From Pseudomonas denitrificans (nom. rej.) (GTDB lineage Bacteria > Pseudomonadota > Gammaproteobacteria > Pseudomonadales > Pseudomonadaceae): DNA of 64,000 nt. The position numbers and the translations under genes are program-made. The stretch covers positions 3,658,001-3,722,000 of the forward strand of contig NZ_CP043626.1 in assembly GCF_008807415.1 (NCBI RefSeq). The letters run 5' to 3'. The notes beneath the pieces were generated by a model. It was given only the letters and a program-made list of their open reading frames with translations. It was not told the DNA's origin and searched no databases. The stretch's first letter is position 1; each line of letters opens with the position of its first letter. Below, piece after piece: positions 37,240 through 50,862 of this stretch.

Positions 37240-40200
37240 TCAGCCGACCCAGACGCGGGCGTTGCGGAACATGCGCATCCAGCCGCCGTCCTCTTCCCAC
37301 TCGTCCGGACGCCAGGAGTTCTGCACCGCGCGGAACACACGCTCAGGGTGCGGCATCATGATGGTGACACGGCCGTCACGGCTGGTCAGGCCGGTGATGC
37401 CACGCGGCGAGCCGTTCGGGTTGGCCGGATAGCTCTCGGTGACCTTGCCCAGGTTGTCGACGAAACGCAGGGCCACGGTGCCGGACAGATCGGACTCCAG
37501 CAGCGCCTCCTCGCTCTCGAACTCCGCATGGCCTTCGCCGTGGGCGATGGCGATCGGCATGCGCGAACCGGCCATGCCCTGCAGGAAGATCGACTGCGAT
37601 TCCTGTACCTGGACCATCGCCACGCGCGCTTCGAACTGCTCGGAACGGTTGCGCACGAAGTGCGGCCAGAACTCGGTGCCGGGGATCAGCTCGTGCAGGT
37701 TGGACATCATCTGGCAACCGTTGCACACGCCGAGGGCGAAGCTGTCCTTGCGCTCGAAGAAGGCCTGGAAGCCATCGCGGGCACGGGCGTTGAACAGGAT
37801 CGACTTGGCCCAGCCTTCGCCGGCGCCCAGTACGTCGCCGTAGGAGAAGCCGCCGCAGGCCACCAGGCCCTTGAACTGCTCCAGGCTGACGCGACCGGAG
37901 AGGATATCGCTCATGTGCACGTCGACGGCGGCAAAGCCGGCGCGGTCGAAGGCCGCTGCCATTTCCACCTGACCGTTGACGCCCTGCTCGCGCAGGATGG
38001 CGATCTGCGGACGCACGCCTTTCTTGATGTAGGGCGCGGCGATGTTGTCGTTGACGTCGAAGCTCAGTTTCACCGACAGGCCGGGATTGTCTTCTTCCAG
38101 CAGGCCGTCGAATTCCTGGTCGGCGCAGTCGGCGTTGTCACGCATGCGCTGGATGCGGTAGCTGGTTTCGCTCCAGATGCGCTGCAGGTTGCGGCGCTGG
38201 GCATTGAAGACGCGCTCGCCATTGAAGGACAGCTCGATGTCGGCGCCACTGGCCGGCTGGCCGATGACCGCGACGCAGTCTTCCAGGCCGGCGGCGCTGA
38301 ACTGGGCCAGCACTTCCGGGGTGGCGGCGGAGCGCACCTGAATCACCGCGCCCAGCTCTTCGTTGAACAGGGCGGCGGTCAGCTCGTCACGGCTGTCGGC
38401 CAGCGCGTCGAGGTTCAGGTCCAGGCCGCAGTGACCGGCGAAGGCCATTTCGACCACGGTGGCCATCAGGCCGCCATCGGAACGGTCGTGGTAGGCCAGC
38501 AGGTGGCCGTCGGCGTTCAGGCCCTGGATCACGGCGAAGAAGGCTTTCAGGTCTTCGGCGTCGTCGACGTCCGGAGCGGCGCGGCCGATCTGGCCGTTGA
38601 CCTGGGCGAGGATAGAGCCACCCATGCGGTTCTTGCCGCGGCCGAGGTCGATGACGATCAGGTCGCTCTCGCCCTTGTCCAGACGCAGCTGCGGGGTCAG
38701 GGTCTTGCGCACGTCATTGACCGGGGCGAAGCCGGAGATGATCAGCGACATCGGCGAGGTGACGCTCTTCTCGGCGTCGCCATCCTGCCAGCGGGTCTTC
38801 ATGGACATGGAGTCCTTGCCCACCGGGATGGTGATGCCCAGCGCCGGGCACAGCTCCATGCCGACCGCCTTGACGGTGTCGTACAGGCGCGCGTCCTCGC
38901 CCGGGTGGCCGGCAGCGGCCATCCAGTTGGCGGAGAGCTTGATCTCGGAAATCTTGTCGATGCTCGCGGCGGCCAGGTTGGTGATGGTCTCGCCGATCGC
39001 CATGCGGCCAGAGGCCGGGGCGTCGATCACGGCCAGCGGGGTACGCTCGCCCATGGCCATGGCTTCACCGGTGTAGACGTCGAAGCTGGTGGCGGTGACG
39101 GCGCAATCGGCCACCGGGACCTGCCACGGGCCGACCAGCTGGTCGCGGGCAACCAGGCCGGTGATGGTGCGGTCGCCGATGGTGATCAGGAAGTTCTTGC
39201 TGGCCACGGCCGGGTGACGCAGCACGCGCTCGGTGGACTCGGTGAGGTCCAGGCCGGCGGCGGCGAAGTCATCGCCCAGCTCGGCTTCGCGGGTGACCGA
39301 ACGGTGCATGCGCGGCGGCTTGCCGAGCAGCACTTCGAGCGGCATGTCCACCGGCTTGTTGCCGAAGTGGCTGTCGGCGACGGTCAGCTGCAGCTCTTCG
39401 GTGGCTTCGCCGACCACGGCGAACGGGCAGCGCTCGCGCTCGCAGATGGCCTTGAAGGTCTCGAAGTCGGCGGCATCCACCGACATCACGTAGCGTTCCT
39501 GCGACTCGTTGCACCAGATTTCCAGCGGGCTCATGCCCGGCTCGTCATTGGGCACGTTGCGCAGTTCGAAGCGGCCGCCACGGCCGCCGTCGTTGATCAG
39601 TTCCGGCAGGGCGTTGGAGATGCCGCCCGCGCCCACGTCGTGGATGAACTTGATCGGGTTGTTCTCGCCCATCTGCCAGCAGCGGTCGATGACCTCCTGG
39701 CAACGGCGCTCCATTTCCGGGTTCTCGCGCTGCACCGAAGCGAAGTCCAGGTCAGCGGCGGAAGCGCCGGTGGCCATGGAGGAAGCGGCGCCGCCGCCCA
39801 GGCCGATCAGCATGGCCGGGCCGCCGAGCACGATCAGCTTGGCGCCGACCGAGATCTCGCCCTTCTGCACGTGGTCTTCGCGGATATTGCCCAGGCCGCC
39901 GGCGATCATGATCGGCTTGTGGTAACCGCGGACTTCCTCACCACGCGGGGTGGCGATGGCCTGCTCGAAGGTACGGAAGTAGCCGGCCAGGTTCGGGCGG
40001 CCGAATTCGTTGTTGAACGCGGCGCCGCCCAGCGGGCCTTCGATCATGATGTCCAGCGGGGTGACGATGCGCTCGGGCTTGCCGTAGGGCACTTCCCAGG
40101 GCTGCTCGAAACCGGGGATGTTCAGGTTGGAGACGGTGAAGCCGACCAGGCCGGCCTTGGGCTTGGCGCCACGACCGGTTGCGCCTTCGTCGCGGATCTC

Positions 40201-41136
40201 GCCGCCGGAGCCGGTGGAGGCGCCGGGGAAGGGAGCGATGGCGGTCGGGTGGTTGTGGGTCTCCACCTTCATCAGGATGTGCACCGGCTCTTCGCTGGCG
40301 CCGTACTGGCGGGTCTCGGCGTTCGGGTAGAAGCGGCCGGCGACATAGCCCTTCATGACCGCGGCGTTGTCCTTGTAAGCGGACAGCACGCCTTCGCGGT
40401 GCATTTCATAGGTGTTCTTGATCATGCCGAACAGGCTCTTGTCCTGAGCCTGGCCGTCGATGTCCCAACTGGCGTTGAAGATCTTGTGGCGGCAGTGTTC
40501 GGAGTTGGCCTGGGCGAACATCATCAGCTCGACGTCGTGTGGGTTGCGGCCCATCTCGACGAAGCTCTTCACCAGGTAGTCGATCTCGTCGTCGGCCAGG
40601 GCCAGGCCCAGCTCGAGGTTGGCCTTCTCCAGCGCGGCGCGACCGCCGGCGAGGATGTCGACCACGGTCAGCGGCTTGGGCTGGGCGTGGCTGAACAGGG
40701 CCGAAGCTTCTTCCAGTTGGTTCAGCACCAGCTGGGTCATGCGGTCGTGCAGGCGGGCGGCGACGGCTTGCGCGTCGGCCTCGCTCAGCTCGCCGGTGAC
40801 GTAGTAGGCGATGCCGCGCTCAAGGCGCTCGATCTTCGCCAGGCCGCAGTTGCGGGCGATGTCAGAGGCCTTGCTCGACCAGGGCGAGATGGTGCCGAAG
40901 CGCGGGAGAACCAGGAACAGGCGGCCGGCGGGCTCCTGCACGGGAACGCTCGGACCGTATTTCAGCAGGCGCGCCAGGACTTGTTCTTCCTCGGCGTTGA
41001 GGGCTCCGGTGACCTCGGCGAAGTGCGCAAACTCGGCATACAGCCCGGTGACGGCGGGCACATGCTGGGTCAGCAGGTCGAGCAGTTTGCCGTGGCGGAA
41101 AGCGGAAAGGGCGGGGGCACCGCGCAGGATCAGCAT
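37240..41136 (-). CDS. purL: Phosphoribosylformylglycinamidine synthase, large single-chain PurL
   Basis: FGAM synthase of 1,298 aa, fourth step of purine synthesis, with synthetase and glutaminase in one chain as in gamma-proteobacteria. It begins [20 protein letters not shown] at 41136. The ATP/FGAR region includes [19 protein letters not shown] and [16 protein letters not shown]. The C-terminal class I glutaminase domain has the nucleophile Cys in [12 protein letters not shown] and the His-Glu region near the end. A single-gene transcript is likely, with a terminator directly after. Confidence 0.98.
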   Translation of the reverse strand: MLILRGAPALSAFRHGKLLDLLTQHVPAVTGLYAEFAHFAEVTGALNAEEEQVLARLLKYGPSVPVQEPAGRLFLVLPRFGTISPWSSKASDIARNCGLAKIERLERGIAYYVTGELSEADAQAVAARLHDRMTQLVLNQLEEASALFSHAQPKPLTVVDILAGGRAALEKANLELGLALADDEIDYLVKSFVEMGRNPHDVELMMFAQANSEHCRHKIFNASWDIDGQAQDKSLFGMIKNTYEMHREGVLSAYKDNAAVMKGYVAGRFYPNAETRQYGASEEPVHILMKVETHNHPTAIAPFPGASTGSGGEIRDEGATGRGAKPKAGLVGFTVSNLNIPGFEQPWEVPYGKPERIVTPLDIMIEGPLGGAAFNNEFGRPNLAGYFRTFEQAIATPRGEEVRGYHKPIMIAGGLGNIREDHVQKGEISVGAKLIVLGGPAMLIGLGGGAASSMATGASAADLDFASVQRENPEMERRCQEVIDRCWQMGENNPIKFIHDVGAGGISNALPELINDGGRGGRFELRNVPNDEPGMSPLEIWCNESQERYVMSVDAADFETFKAICERERCPFAVVGEATEELQLTVADSHFGNKPVDMPLEVLLGKPPRMHRSVTREAELGDDFAAAGLDLTESTERVLRHPAVASKNFLITIGDRTITGLVARDQLVGPWQVPVADCAVTATSFDVYTGEAMAMGERTPLAVIDAPASGRMAIGETITNLAAASIDKISEIKLSANWMAAAGHPGEDARLYDTVKAVGMELCPALGITIPVGKDSMSMKTRWQDGDAEKSVTSPMSLIISGFAPVNDVRKTLTPQLRLDKGESDLIVIDLGRGKNRMGGSILAQVNGQIGRAAPDVDDAEDLKAFFAVIQGLNADGHLLAYHDRSDGGLMATVVEMAFAGHCGLDLNLDALADSRDELTAALFNEELGAVIQVRSAATPEVLAQFSAAGLEDCVAVIGQPASGADIELSFNGERVFNAQRRNLQRIWSETSYRIQRMRDNADCADQEFDGLLEEDNPGLSVKLSFDVNDNIAAPYIKKGVRPQIAILREQGVNGQVEMAAAFDRAGFAAVDVHMSDILSGRVSLEQFKGLVACGGFSYGDVLGAGEGWAKSILFNARARDGFQAFFERKDSFALGVCNGCQMMSNLHELIPGTEFWPHFVRNRSEQFEARVAMVQVQESQSIFLQGMAGSRMPIAIAHGEGHAEFESEEALLESDLSGTVALRFVDNLGKVTESYPANPNGSPRGITGLTSRDGRVTIMMPHPERVFRAVQNSWRPDEWEEDGGWMRMFRNARVWVG

Positions 41137-41306
41137 TGTCGGAACAGCCTCTGGAGACGGGGAAGTGTGTGGGGCCGGACGGGCCGGCCCACAGAGGCCG
41201 TGCATTCTACCGTAAAGCGCAGCCCGGCGGCAGCTTTCAAGTACCTTCCTTGCCGCTGCTCCGGCGGAAATCGCCATTCATCTTCGAAGGCCTTCGAGCG
41301 GCCTAG

Positions 41307-42905
<1,599 letters not shown>

Positions 42906-42937
42906 GCCCAGCGCGGATTGAAATCGGTATTTCCATT

Positions 42938-43052
42938 GCAGGAGCGGGCCTTGCCCGCGATCGCGAGCATGGCTCGCTCCTACAGGTCAGCTCCGGCGCT
43001 TGGCCATTCGTACCGCGACACGGAGATGTTCGCGAGCAAGCTCGCCCCTACG
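42938..43052. repeat. Cluster of REP-like palindromes
   Basis: The 150-nt gap between converging mltF and tadA holds at least three palindromic units. These are GCGGGC-CTT-GCCCGC (about 42945-42959), CGAGCATGGCTCG followed by CTCCTAC (to 42985), and GTTCGCGAGCAAGCTCG with CCCCTAC (43028-43051). This is the common Pseudomonas extragenic repeat family. Confidence 0.8.
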
Positions 43053-43056
43053 ACCT

Positions 43057-43578
43057 TCAGCTTTTGCTACGCCGCGCCTTGAAGAACGCCGAGAGCATCG
43101 CGCTGCACTCCTCCCCCAGCACTCCGCCTTCCACCAGCACCCGGTGGTTGAGGAAGTCCTGCTCGAAGAAGTTGCCACGGCTGACCACCACGCCGGACTT
43201 CGGCTCGGTGGCACCGAACACCACGCGCTGGATGCGCGAGTGCACCAGCAGGCCGGCGCACATGCTGCAGGGTTCGAGGGTCACGTAGAGCGTACTGCCG
43301 GGCAGGCGGTAGTTCTGCGCGGCGGCGGCAGCTTCGCGGATGGCGACCATCTCGGCATGGGCACTGGGATCGTGGGAAGTGATCGGTTGGTTGAAGCCGC
43401 GACCGATGACCTGCCCGTCCAGCACCAGCACGGCGCCCACCGGCACTTCGCCCAGCGCCGCGCCCTGCTCGGCCAGCGCCAGGGCTTCGCGCATGAAGGG
43501 GATGTCCCGGCTGCGGTCGATGACCGGCGCCAGCCCCTTCACCGTCGGGTGCCCCTTGCTGTTGGTCAGCCGCACCAT
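43057..43578 (-). CDS. tadA: tRNA-specific adenosine deaminase TadA
   Basis: Zinc deaminase of 173 aa making inosine at the wobble position (A34) of tRNA-Arg(ACG). The active site is complete: H74-A-E76 and the Cys pair in LEPCSMCAGLL (C104, C107). The catalytic core begins near FMREALALAEQGAALGEVPVG. I place the start at 43578, inside the last codons of the upstream multicopper oxidase gene, with GGGCGAGG just upstream. The 13-nt overlap suggests cotranscription. Confidence 0.93.
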   Translation of the reverse strand: MVRLTNSKGHPTVKGLAPVIDRSRDIPFMREALALAEQGAALGEVPVGAVLVLDGQVIGRGFNQPITSHDPSAHAEMVAIREAAAAAQNYRLPGSTLYVTLEPCSMCAGLLVHSRIQRVVFGATEPKSGVVVSRGNFFEQDFLNHRVLVEGGVLGEECSAMLSAFFKARRSKS

Positions 43579-44969
43579 GCCTCGCCCACCGCGATGGTTC
43601 CCATCAGCCCGGTCTCCATGTGATCGATCACGTGGCAGTGGAACATCCACAGGCCGGGGTTATCCGCCACCAGCGCCACGCGTGCCGTCTCATTCTTGCC
43701 CAGCAGGTAGGTATCGGTGAAATACGGGATGATCTCCCGACGATCGGAGTCCAGCACCTTGAAAGCCATGCCATGCAGGTGGATCGGGTGCTGGTACTGG
43801 GTCATGTTGCGCAGCACGAAGATATAGCTGTTGCCTTCCTTGAGCTTCGCCAGCGGCGGCGCGTTGTGCTTGTGCTCCTCGCCACCCTGCCAGGCCACGC
43901 CGTTGATCTGCCACAGCGAAGGCGCCGACTGACCCTTGGAGTAGTCGGACATGGCGCCGACCCACTCGAACTTGAAGTTGATGGTCTCGGCGTTTTTCAG
44001 GTCCGGCTCGGCCACCGGGTTGCGCGGCAGCGGGGCCGGCCACTTGGCGGTTGGCGCTTTCGGGTTGGCCACGCCACGGATGGTCGCCAGGCGTACCGGA
44101 CCATTGCGCAGCGAGAGCTCCGTGCCTTCCGCCGGGCCACGGATGCCCAGCTCCAGGCGCATGCCCGGACCGATCCAGTACTGGTCGTTGGGGCCCTTGC
44201 CGAAGTCGCGCGGCTCCACCGGATGGCCATCGATGGCGTAGATCTTCGCCTCGGCGTCCGGCAGGTTCAGGCGATAGGTCACGGTGTTGTCGACGTTGAG
44301 GATGCGCACCCGGACGATCTCGCCGGCCGGCAGCTCGATCACCGGCGTGCGTTCGCCATTGATGGTCGACAGGCGCCCGCGGGTGCCCTCGCGCGCGGCC
44401 TCACGGGGAACACTGAAGGCGGTGAAGTTGCCCTCTTCGTCCACGTGCCAGGTCTTCAGGTTGAGGATCTTCTCGCTGGTGAACTCGCTCGGCTCGCGCT
44501 CGTCGATGATCAGCGGCCCGACCAGGCCACGGCCCAGCTGCTCGCTGCTCATCAGGTGCGGGTGATACCAGTAGCTGCCGGCGTCCGGCGTCTTGAACTG
44601 GTAGACGAAGCTCTCGCCCGGCTGCACCGGCGGCTGCGAGATGTAGGGCACGCCGTCCATCTCGATGGGCAGGCGGATGCCGTGCCAGTGGATGGTGGTC
44701 GGCTCGTCCAGCTTGTTGGTGAAGCGCACCCGCAGCCAGTCGCCCTGGCGCGCGCGGATTTCCACGCCGGGAGCCTGGCCGCCATAGCCAAGGCCGGGGG
44801 TCTTGTGGCCGGGCACCAGCTCCAGGTCGAGCGGCGCGGCGATCAGTTCGTAATCGTGCTCGGCGGCGACTTCCGGGCGCGCCAGCCAGATGCGCGCGCC
44901 ACCGGCGCCCAGGCCGAGCACGGCCAGGCCGGCGATGCCGCCGAGTACTTGTCTACGGGTAAACGACAT
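43566..44969 (-). CDS. Tat-exported multicopper oxidase
   Basis: Periplasmic multicopper oxidase of 467 aa. A twin-arginine signal (FTRRQVLGGIAGLAVLGLG) opens the protein. All copper-binding motifs are present: HWHG (residues 94-97), HPH in YWYHPHLM (136-138), HPIHLHG and the C-terminal HCHVIDHMETGLMG, which provides T1 ligands. The Met-rich insertion of E. coli CueO is not evident. It may oxidise cuprous ions or phenolic/iron substrates. The start follows AGGAG by about 10 nt. Confidence 0.93.
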   Translation of the reverse strand: MSFTRRQVLGGIAGLAVLGLGAGGARIWLARPEVAAEHDYELIAAPLDLELVPGHKTPGLGYGGQAPGVEIRARQGDWLRVRFTNKLDEPTTIHWHGIRLPIEMDGVPYISQPPVQPGESFVYQFKTPDAGSYWYHPHLMSSEQLGRGLVGPLIIDEREPSEFTSEKILNLKTWHVDEEGNFTAFSVPREAAREGTRGRLSTINGERTPVIELPAGEIVRVRILNVDNTVTYRLNLPDAEAKIYAIDGHPVEPRDFGKGPNDQYWIGPGMRLELGIRGPAEGTELSLRNGPVRLATIRGVANPKAPTAKWPAPLPRNPVAEPDLKNAETINFKFEWVGAMSDYSKGQSAPSLWQINGVAWQGGEEHKHNAPPLAKLKEGNSYIFVLRNMTQYQHPIHLHGMAFKVLDSDRREIIPYFTDTYLLGKNETARVALVADNPGLWMFHCHVIDHMETGLMGTIAVGEAWCG

Positions 44970-45225
44970 GGGTCCAGACTCCTAGAACAAGGGACTTGCG
45001 ACCCCATCGGCTTTCACGGAGGTAGGCGCATTTCGCGCCTGGCGCCAGGCTCTTGCGGCCGGCTGCACGGTCCTGCCGGCTGAAACGCAAGCAGGAAGCA
45101 ACTCTGCATGAAGAGGCAAACGCCTCTCATGCGCCAGGTCAAGGGCGGGCATTCCCGCCCTCGCCTGCTGCAGAAGGCGGGGAGATTGCCGTCTTCTGCG
45201 TTAAGGAAACGTTAAACGTCTCCGA
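44970..45225. other. Intergenic region between guaA and the multicopper oxidase gene
   Basis: A 256-nt gap. Hairpins at 45143-45160 (GGGCGGGC/GCCC type) and 45170-45199 (7-bp GCAGAAG/CTTCTGC arms) lie just past the guaA stop and probably form its 3' end. Next to the oxidase gene I see no clear CueR- or CopR-type box. Confidence 0.45.
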
Positions 45226-46803
45226 TCATTCCCACTCGATGGTAGCCGGCGGCTTGCTCGATACGTCGTAGGTGACGCGGGAGATGCCTTCGATCTCGTT
45301 GATGATGCGGTTCGAGACCTTCTCCAGCAGCTCGTAAGGCAGGTGCGCCCAGCGAGCGGTCATGAAGTCGATGGTTTCCACCGCGCGCAGGGCGACAACC
45401 CAGGCGTAGCGACGGCCATCACCGACCACGCCGACGGATTTCACCGGCTGGAACACCACGAAGGCCTGGCTGGTCTTGTGGTACCAGTCGAAGTTGCGCA
45501 GCTCTTCGATGAAGATGTGGTCCGCGCGACGCAGCAGGTCGGCGTATTCCTTCTTCACTTCGCCGAGGATGCGCACGCCCAGGCCCGGGCCCGGGAACGG
45601 GTGGCGATAGACCATGTCGTAGGGCAGGCCCAGCTCCAGGCCGATCTTGCGGACTTCGTCCTTGAACAGCTCGCGCAGCGGCTCGACCAGTTCGAACTGC
45701 ATGTCTTCGGGCAGGCCACCGACGTTGTGGTGCGACTTGATCACGTGGGCCTTGCCGGTCTTGGCGCCGGCCGACTCGATCACGTCGGGGTAGATGGTGC
45801 CCTGGGCGAGGAACTTCACGTCCTGCAGCTTGGTGGCTTCCTGATCGAAGACTTCGATGAAGCTGCCGCCAATGATCTTGCGCTTCTGCTCCGGATCGCT
45901 GACACCAGTCAGGCGGCCGAGGAACAGCTCTTCGGCGTTGGCGCGGATCACCTTGACGCCCATGTTCTCGGCGAACATGGCCATCACCTGGTCACCTTCG
46001 TGCAGGCGCAGCAGGCCGTTGTCGACGAAGACGCAGGTCAGCTGGTCGCCGATGGCCTTGTGCAGCAGGGCCGCGACCACCGAGGAGTCGACACCGCCGG
46101 ACAGGCCGAGCAGCACCTTGGAGTTGCCGACCTGGGCGCGAACGGTGGCGATGGCATCGTTGACGATGTTCGACGGAGTCCACAGGGCTTCGCAGCCGCA
46201 GATGTCCAGCACGAAGCGGGAGAGGATGCGGCCGCCCTGCTTGGTGTGGGTCACTTCCGGGTGGAACTGCACGCCGTAGTAGCCGCGGGCATCGTCGGCC
46301 ATGGCGGCGATCGGGCAGCTCGGGGTGCTGGCGAGGATGTGGAAGCCGGCCGGGATTTCGGTGACCTTGTCGCCGTGGCTCATCCACACATCGAGGCCGA
46401 ATACGCCGTCTTCACTGACGCAATCTTCGATGCCGTCCAGCAGGCGGGCCTTGCCGACCACGTCGACGCGGGCGTAGCCGAACTCGCGCAGGTCAGAGCC
46501 CAGTACCTTGCCGCCCATCTGCTCGGCCATGGTCTGCATGCCGTAGCAGATGCCGAACAGCGGCACCTTCAGGTCGAACACGGCCTGCGGCGCGCGCGGG
46601 CTGTTGGCTTCGTGCACCGACTCCGGGCCGCCGGCCAGGATGATGCCGCGCGGGGCGAAGGCGCGAACGTCGTCGTCGCTCATGTCGAACGGATGGATTT
46701 CGCAGTACACGCCGATCTCGCGAACGCGGCGGGCGATCAGCTGGGTGTACTGGGAGCCGAAGTCGAGGATCAGGATCCGGTGAGCGTGAATGTCTTGGGC
46801 CAT
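45226..46803 (-). CDS. guaA: GMP synthase (glutamine-hydrolysing)
   Basis: XMP to GMP amination, 525 aa. An N-terminal class I glutaminase (nucleophile Cys in [13 protein letters not shown], His/Glu in [11 protein letters not shown]) is followed by the ATP-pyrophosphatase P-loop [19 protein letters not shown] and the C-terminal dimerisation domain ending PPATIEWE. The ATG at 46803 ([16 protein letters not shown]) has GAGAGAT at suitable distance; the ATG at 46809 lies too close to it. It lies 82 nt after guaB. Confidence 0.98.
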   Translation of the reverse strand: MAQDIHAHRILILDFGSQYTQLIARRVREIGVYCEIHPFDMSDDDVRAFAPRGIILAGGPESVHEANSPRAPQAVFDLKVPLFGICYGMQTMAEQMGGKVLGSDLREFGYARVDVVGKARLLDGIEDCVSEDGVFGLDVWMSHGDKVTEIPAGFHILASTPSCPIAAMADDARGYYGVQFHPEVTHTKQGGRILSRFVLDICGCEALWTPSNIVNDAIATVRAQVGNSKVLLGLSGGVDSSVVAALLHKAIGDQLTCVFVDNGLLRLHEGDQVMAMFAENMGVKVIRANAEELFLGRLTGVSDPEQKRKIIGGSFIEVFDQEATKLQDVKFLAQGTIYPDVIESAGAKTGKAHVIKSHHNVGGLPEDMQFELVEPLRELFKDEVRKIGLELGLPYDMVYRHPFPGPGLGVRILGEVKKEYADLLRRADHIFIEELRNFDWYHKTSQAFVVFQPVKSVGVVGDGRRYAWVVALRAVETIDFMTARWAHLPYELLEKVSNRIINEIEGISRVTYDVSSKPPATIEWE

Positions 46804-46885
46804 GGCCATCTCTCGTAGCGAAATTCTCAAACGACACGGGGCTGTATCAACCAGCCCCGTGTCCGACTCATTTACCGAAGAACCC

Positions 46886-48400
<1,515 letters not shown>

Positions 48401-48503
48401 TCAGTCAGGGGGTCGGGCTCAACGCAACCGGACGATCTGAATGAAGCCTTTATGAACCTCGCGCGCTGGCCCCTGTCCGCAGGCCCGCTTATCATCCTTC
48501 GCC

Positions 48504-49883
48504 ATGCAGAAAGATCCCTTCCAACGGCTGGGCCTCGACCGCGAGGTTCTGACCGTCAGCCAGCTCAATCAGCGCGCCCGCCACCTGCTGGAGGACGTGT
48601 TCCCGCAGGTCTGGGTCGAGGGCGAAATCTCCAACCTCGCCCGACCGGCGTCCGGCCACATGTACTTCACCCTCAAGGACAGCAACGCCCAGGTGCGCTG
48701 CGCGCTGTTCCGGCAGAACGCCCTGCGCGTGCGCCAGGCCCTGCGCGACGGTCTCGCGGTGCGGGTGCGCGGCAAGGTTTCGCTGTTCGAAGGGCGTGGC
48801 GACTACCAGCTGATCGCCGATACCGTCGAGCCGGCCGGTGATGGTGCGCTGCGCCTGGCCTTCGAGGCGCTGAAGGAAAAGCTCGCCGCCGAGGGCCTGT
48901 TCGCCGCCGAGCGCAAGCAGGAACTGCCTGCCCACCCGCGGCGCATCGGCATCGTCAGCTCGCCCACTGGCGCGGTGATCCGCGACATCATCAGCGTATT
49001 CCGCCGCCGCGCGCCACAGGTCGAGCTGACCCTGATCCCCACCGCCGTGCAGGGTCGCGAGGCCATCGGGCAGATCGTCCGAGCCTTGAAGTTGGCCGAC
49101 GCACAGGGCTTCGATGCGCTGATCCTGGCCCGTGGCGGCGGCTCGCTGGAAGACCTCTGGTGCTTCAACGAGGAACCGGTGGCCCGCGCCATCGCCGCCT
49201 GCGTGACGCCCATCGTCAGCGCCGTGGGCCATGAGACCGACGTCTCCATCAGCGATTTCGTCGCCGACGTGCGCGCGCCCACGCCCTCGGCCGCCGCCGA
49301 GTTGCTGGCGCCCCACAGCGGCGATCTGCAGCAGCGCCTGGACAGCCTGCGCCGCCGGCTGATCCTGCGCATCCAGGACCGCCTGACCCGCGAGCGCCTG
49401 CGCCTGGAAGGCACCGCCCGGCGCCTGCGCCACCCCGGCGAACGCCTGCGCCAGCAATCCCAGCGCCTGGATGACCTGGACATGCGCCTGCGCCGCGCCT
49501 TCGAGCGCCAATTGCAGATTCGCCACGAGCGCGTCGCACGACTGGACACCCGCCTCGCCGCGCAGCACCCCGGCCGCAACCTGGCCCTGCTGCGCCAGCG
49601 CCTGGACAACCTCAGCGCCCGTCTGCCGCGCGCCACCAACGCCATCCTGCGCGAACAGCGCCAGCGCCTCGACAGCCTGATGCAGACGCTGCACATCGTC
49701 AGCCCGCTGGCGACCCTCGGCCGTGGCTACAGCATCCTGCTGGACGACAAGGGCCAGGCCATCCGCAGCGCCGCGCAGACGAAGAACGGCCAGCGCCTCA
49801 AGGCCAAGCTGGGCGACGGTGAACTGGAAGTGCGGGTGGAGGACAACCACCAGGCCCCCGTCACCCTTTCCCTGCTGGACTGA
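48504..49883 (+). CDS. xseA: Exodeoxyribonuclease VII large subunit
   Basis: Large subunit of the ssDNA exonuclease, 459 aa. An N-terminal OB-fold (about residues 10-105) has VWVEGEISNLARPASGHMYFTLKD. The nuclease core (about 120-320) includes IGIVSSPTGAVIRDI, ARGGGSLEDLWCFNEE and AVGHETDVSISDFVAD. A long Arg-rich coiled-coil region (about 265-395) precedes the C-terminal LATLGRGYSIL. The small subunit xseB is not in this window. Confidence 0.97.
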   Translation: MQKDPFQRLGLDREVLTVSQLNQRARHLLEDVFPQVWVEGEISNLARPASGHMYFTLKDSNAQVRCALFRQNALRVRQALRDGLAVRVRGKVSLFEGRGDYQLIADTVEPAGDGALRLAFEALKEKLAAEGLFAAERKQELPAHPRRIGIVSSPTGAVIRDIISVFRRRAPQVELTLIPTAVQGREAIGQIVRALKLADAQGFDALILARGGGSLEDLWCFNEEPVARAIAACVTPIVSAVGHETDVSISDFVADVRAPTPSAAAELLAPHSGDLQQRLDSLRRRLILRIQDRLTRERLRLEGTARRLRHPGERLRQQSQRLDDLDMRLRRAFERQLQIRHERVARLDTRLAAQHPGRNLALLRQRLDNLSARLPRATNAILREQRQRLDSLMQTLHIVSPLATLGRGYSILLDDKGQAIRSAAQTKNGQRLKAKLGDGELEVRVEDNHQAPVTLSLLD

Positions 49884-49889
49884 TAGCCG

Positions 49890-50645
49890 ATGACCGACCT
49901 GCTCGCGCCGATCCTGCCGCAACCCGATCCGGACTGGGCCGAGGCCTTCCGCGTGCCCATCGTCGAATGCGACCAGCCGCTGCAGGCGCTGGGCATCGCC
50001 ACCGGCTTCGCGGTGTGGCCGGCCTACCACCGCCTCGGCGTGCCGAACGCGCAGCCGGAATGCTATGCGCGTACCGAAGTCTTCGAGCGCCTGCTGCACG
50101 CCGCGAGCCTGCTGCCCGATGGCATCCGTCTGGTGATCCTCGATGCCTGGCGGCCCTTCGCGGTGCAGCAGCACCTGTACGACACGCTCTACGAGATCCT
50201 CCGCCAGCACGAGCCGGACGCCGATCCGCGCGAGCTGACCCGGCGCACCCGTGAGTTCGTCGCGCCGCCCAGCACCCGCGCCGAGTCGCCCAGCCCGCAC
50301 CTCACCGGCGGCGCCATCGATCTGACCCTGTGCGACAGCGAAGGTCGCTGGCTGGACATGGGCAGCCTGTTCGACGAGGCGACGCCGCGCTCCTATACCC
50401 GCCATTACGAGGAGATCGCCCAGCCCGACGGAGCCCAGCGCCGTGTGCGCGACAACCGCCGGATGCTGTTCAACGCCATGCTGGCGGCGGGCTTCAGCAA
50501 CCTCTCCAGCGAGTGGTGGCACTACGACTACGGCGACCAGCTGTGGGCCGCGCACCTGGGCAAGCCCCACGCCATCTACGGCCCGGCGCAGGTGCCGTCG
50601 CTGGAACAACTGTGGCGCCAGCAGCTCGAAGGCCTGCGTCGCTAG
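49890..50645 (+). CDS. VanX-like D-alanyl-D-alanine dipeptidase (peptidase M15D)
   Basis: Zinc dipeptidase of 251 aa, 6 nt after xseA and probably cotranscribed. VanX-family active-site residues all align: Arg88 in DAWRPF, H137 and D144 in SPHLTGGAIDLT, and E208 and H211 in EWWHYDYG, with the same spacing as VanX. There is no obvious signal peptide, so a cytoplasmic location is likely, as for VanX/DdpX. With no van ligase nearby, a D-Ala-D-Ala recycling or catabolic role is more plausible than glycopeptide resistance. Confidence 0.88.
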   Translation: MTDLLAPILPQPDPDWAEAFRVPIVECDQPLQALGIATGFAVWPAYHRLGVPNAQPECYARTEVFERLLHAASLLPDGIRLVILDAWRPFAVQQHLYDTLYEILRQHEPDADPRELTRRTREFVAPPSTRAESPSPHLTGGAIDLTLCDSEGRWLDMGSLFDEATPRSYTRHYEEIAQPDGAQRRVRDNRRMLFNAMLAAGFSNLSSEWWHYDYGDQLWAAHLGKPHAIYGPAQVPSLEQLWRQQLEGLRR

Positions 50646-50656
50646 CAGCTGCTTTT

Positions 50657-50739
50657 GTAGGATGGTGTGGAGCGCAGCGATACCCATCAATGGCGCAGCT
50701 GGGTTATCGATGAGTATCTCTGCGCTCCACCCGTCCTAC
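50657..50739. repeat. Long inverted repeat (Pseudomonas 'GTAGGATG...GCGCAGCGATACCCATC' type)
   Basis: An 83-nt element with arms of about 33 nt: the left begins GTAGGATGG and contains GGAGCGCAGCGATACCCATC; the right ends with the complementary GCGCTCCAC and CGTCCTAC. It lies between the dipeptidase and M23 genes. This family is widespread between Pseudomonas genes and is distinct from the short REP units. Confidence 0.8.
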
Positions 50740-50862
50740 GTTCGTGCTCCTGGATTGGTCTGCTGCACAACTGGATTCCGCTTTCGACGAAATCGCCGCG
50801 CCCGCCGGAGCGGCCCGTGTAGACTGCCCGCTTCATCCGCCGACACGTCCACGGATAGCGCC

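Noticed and set aside
44970..45225. CueR- or CopR-type operator before the multicopper oxidase
   Set aside because: No ACCTTGCC-type MerR dyad or clear direct repeat could be found in the gap, so no site is reported.
49890..50645. Glycopeptide resistance (vanX in a van cluster)
   Set aside because: No VanA-type ligase, VanH dehydrogenase or VanRS pair in the window, and the gene is coupled to xseA with normal local base composition.
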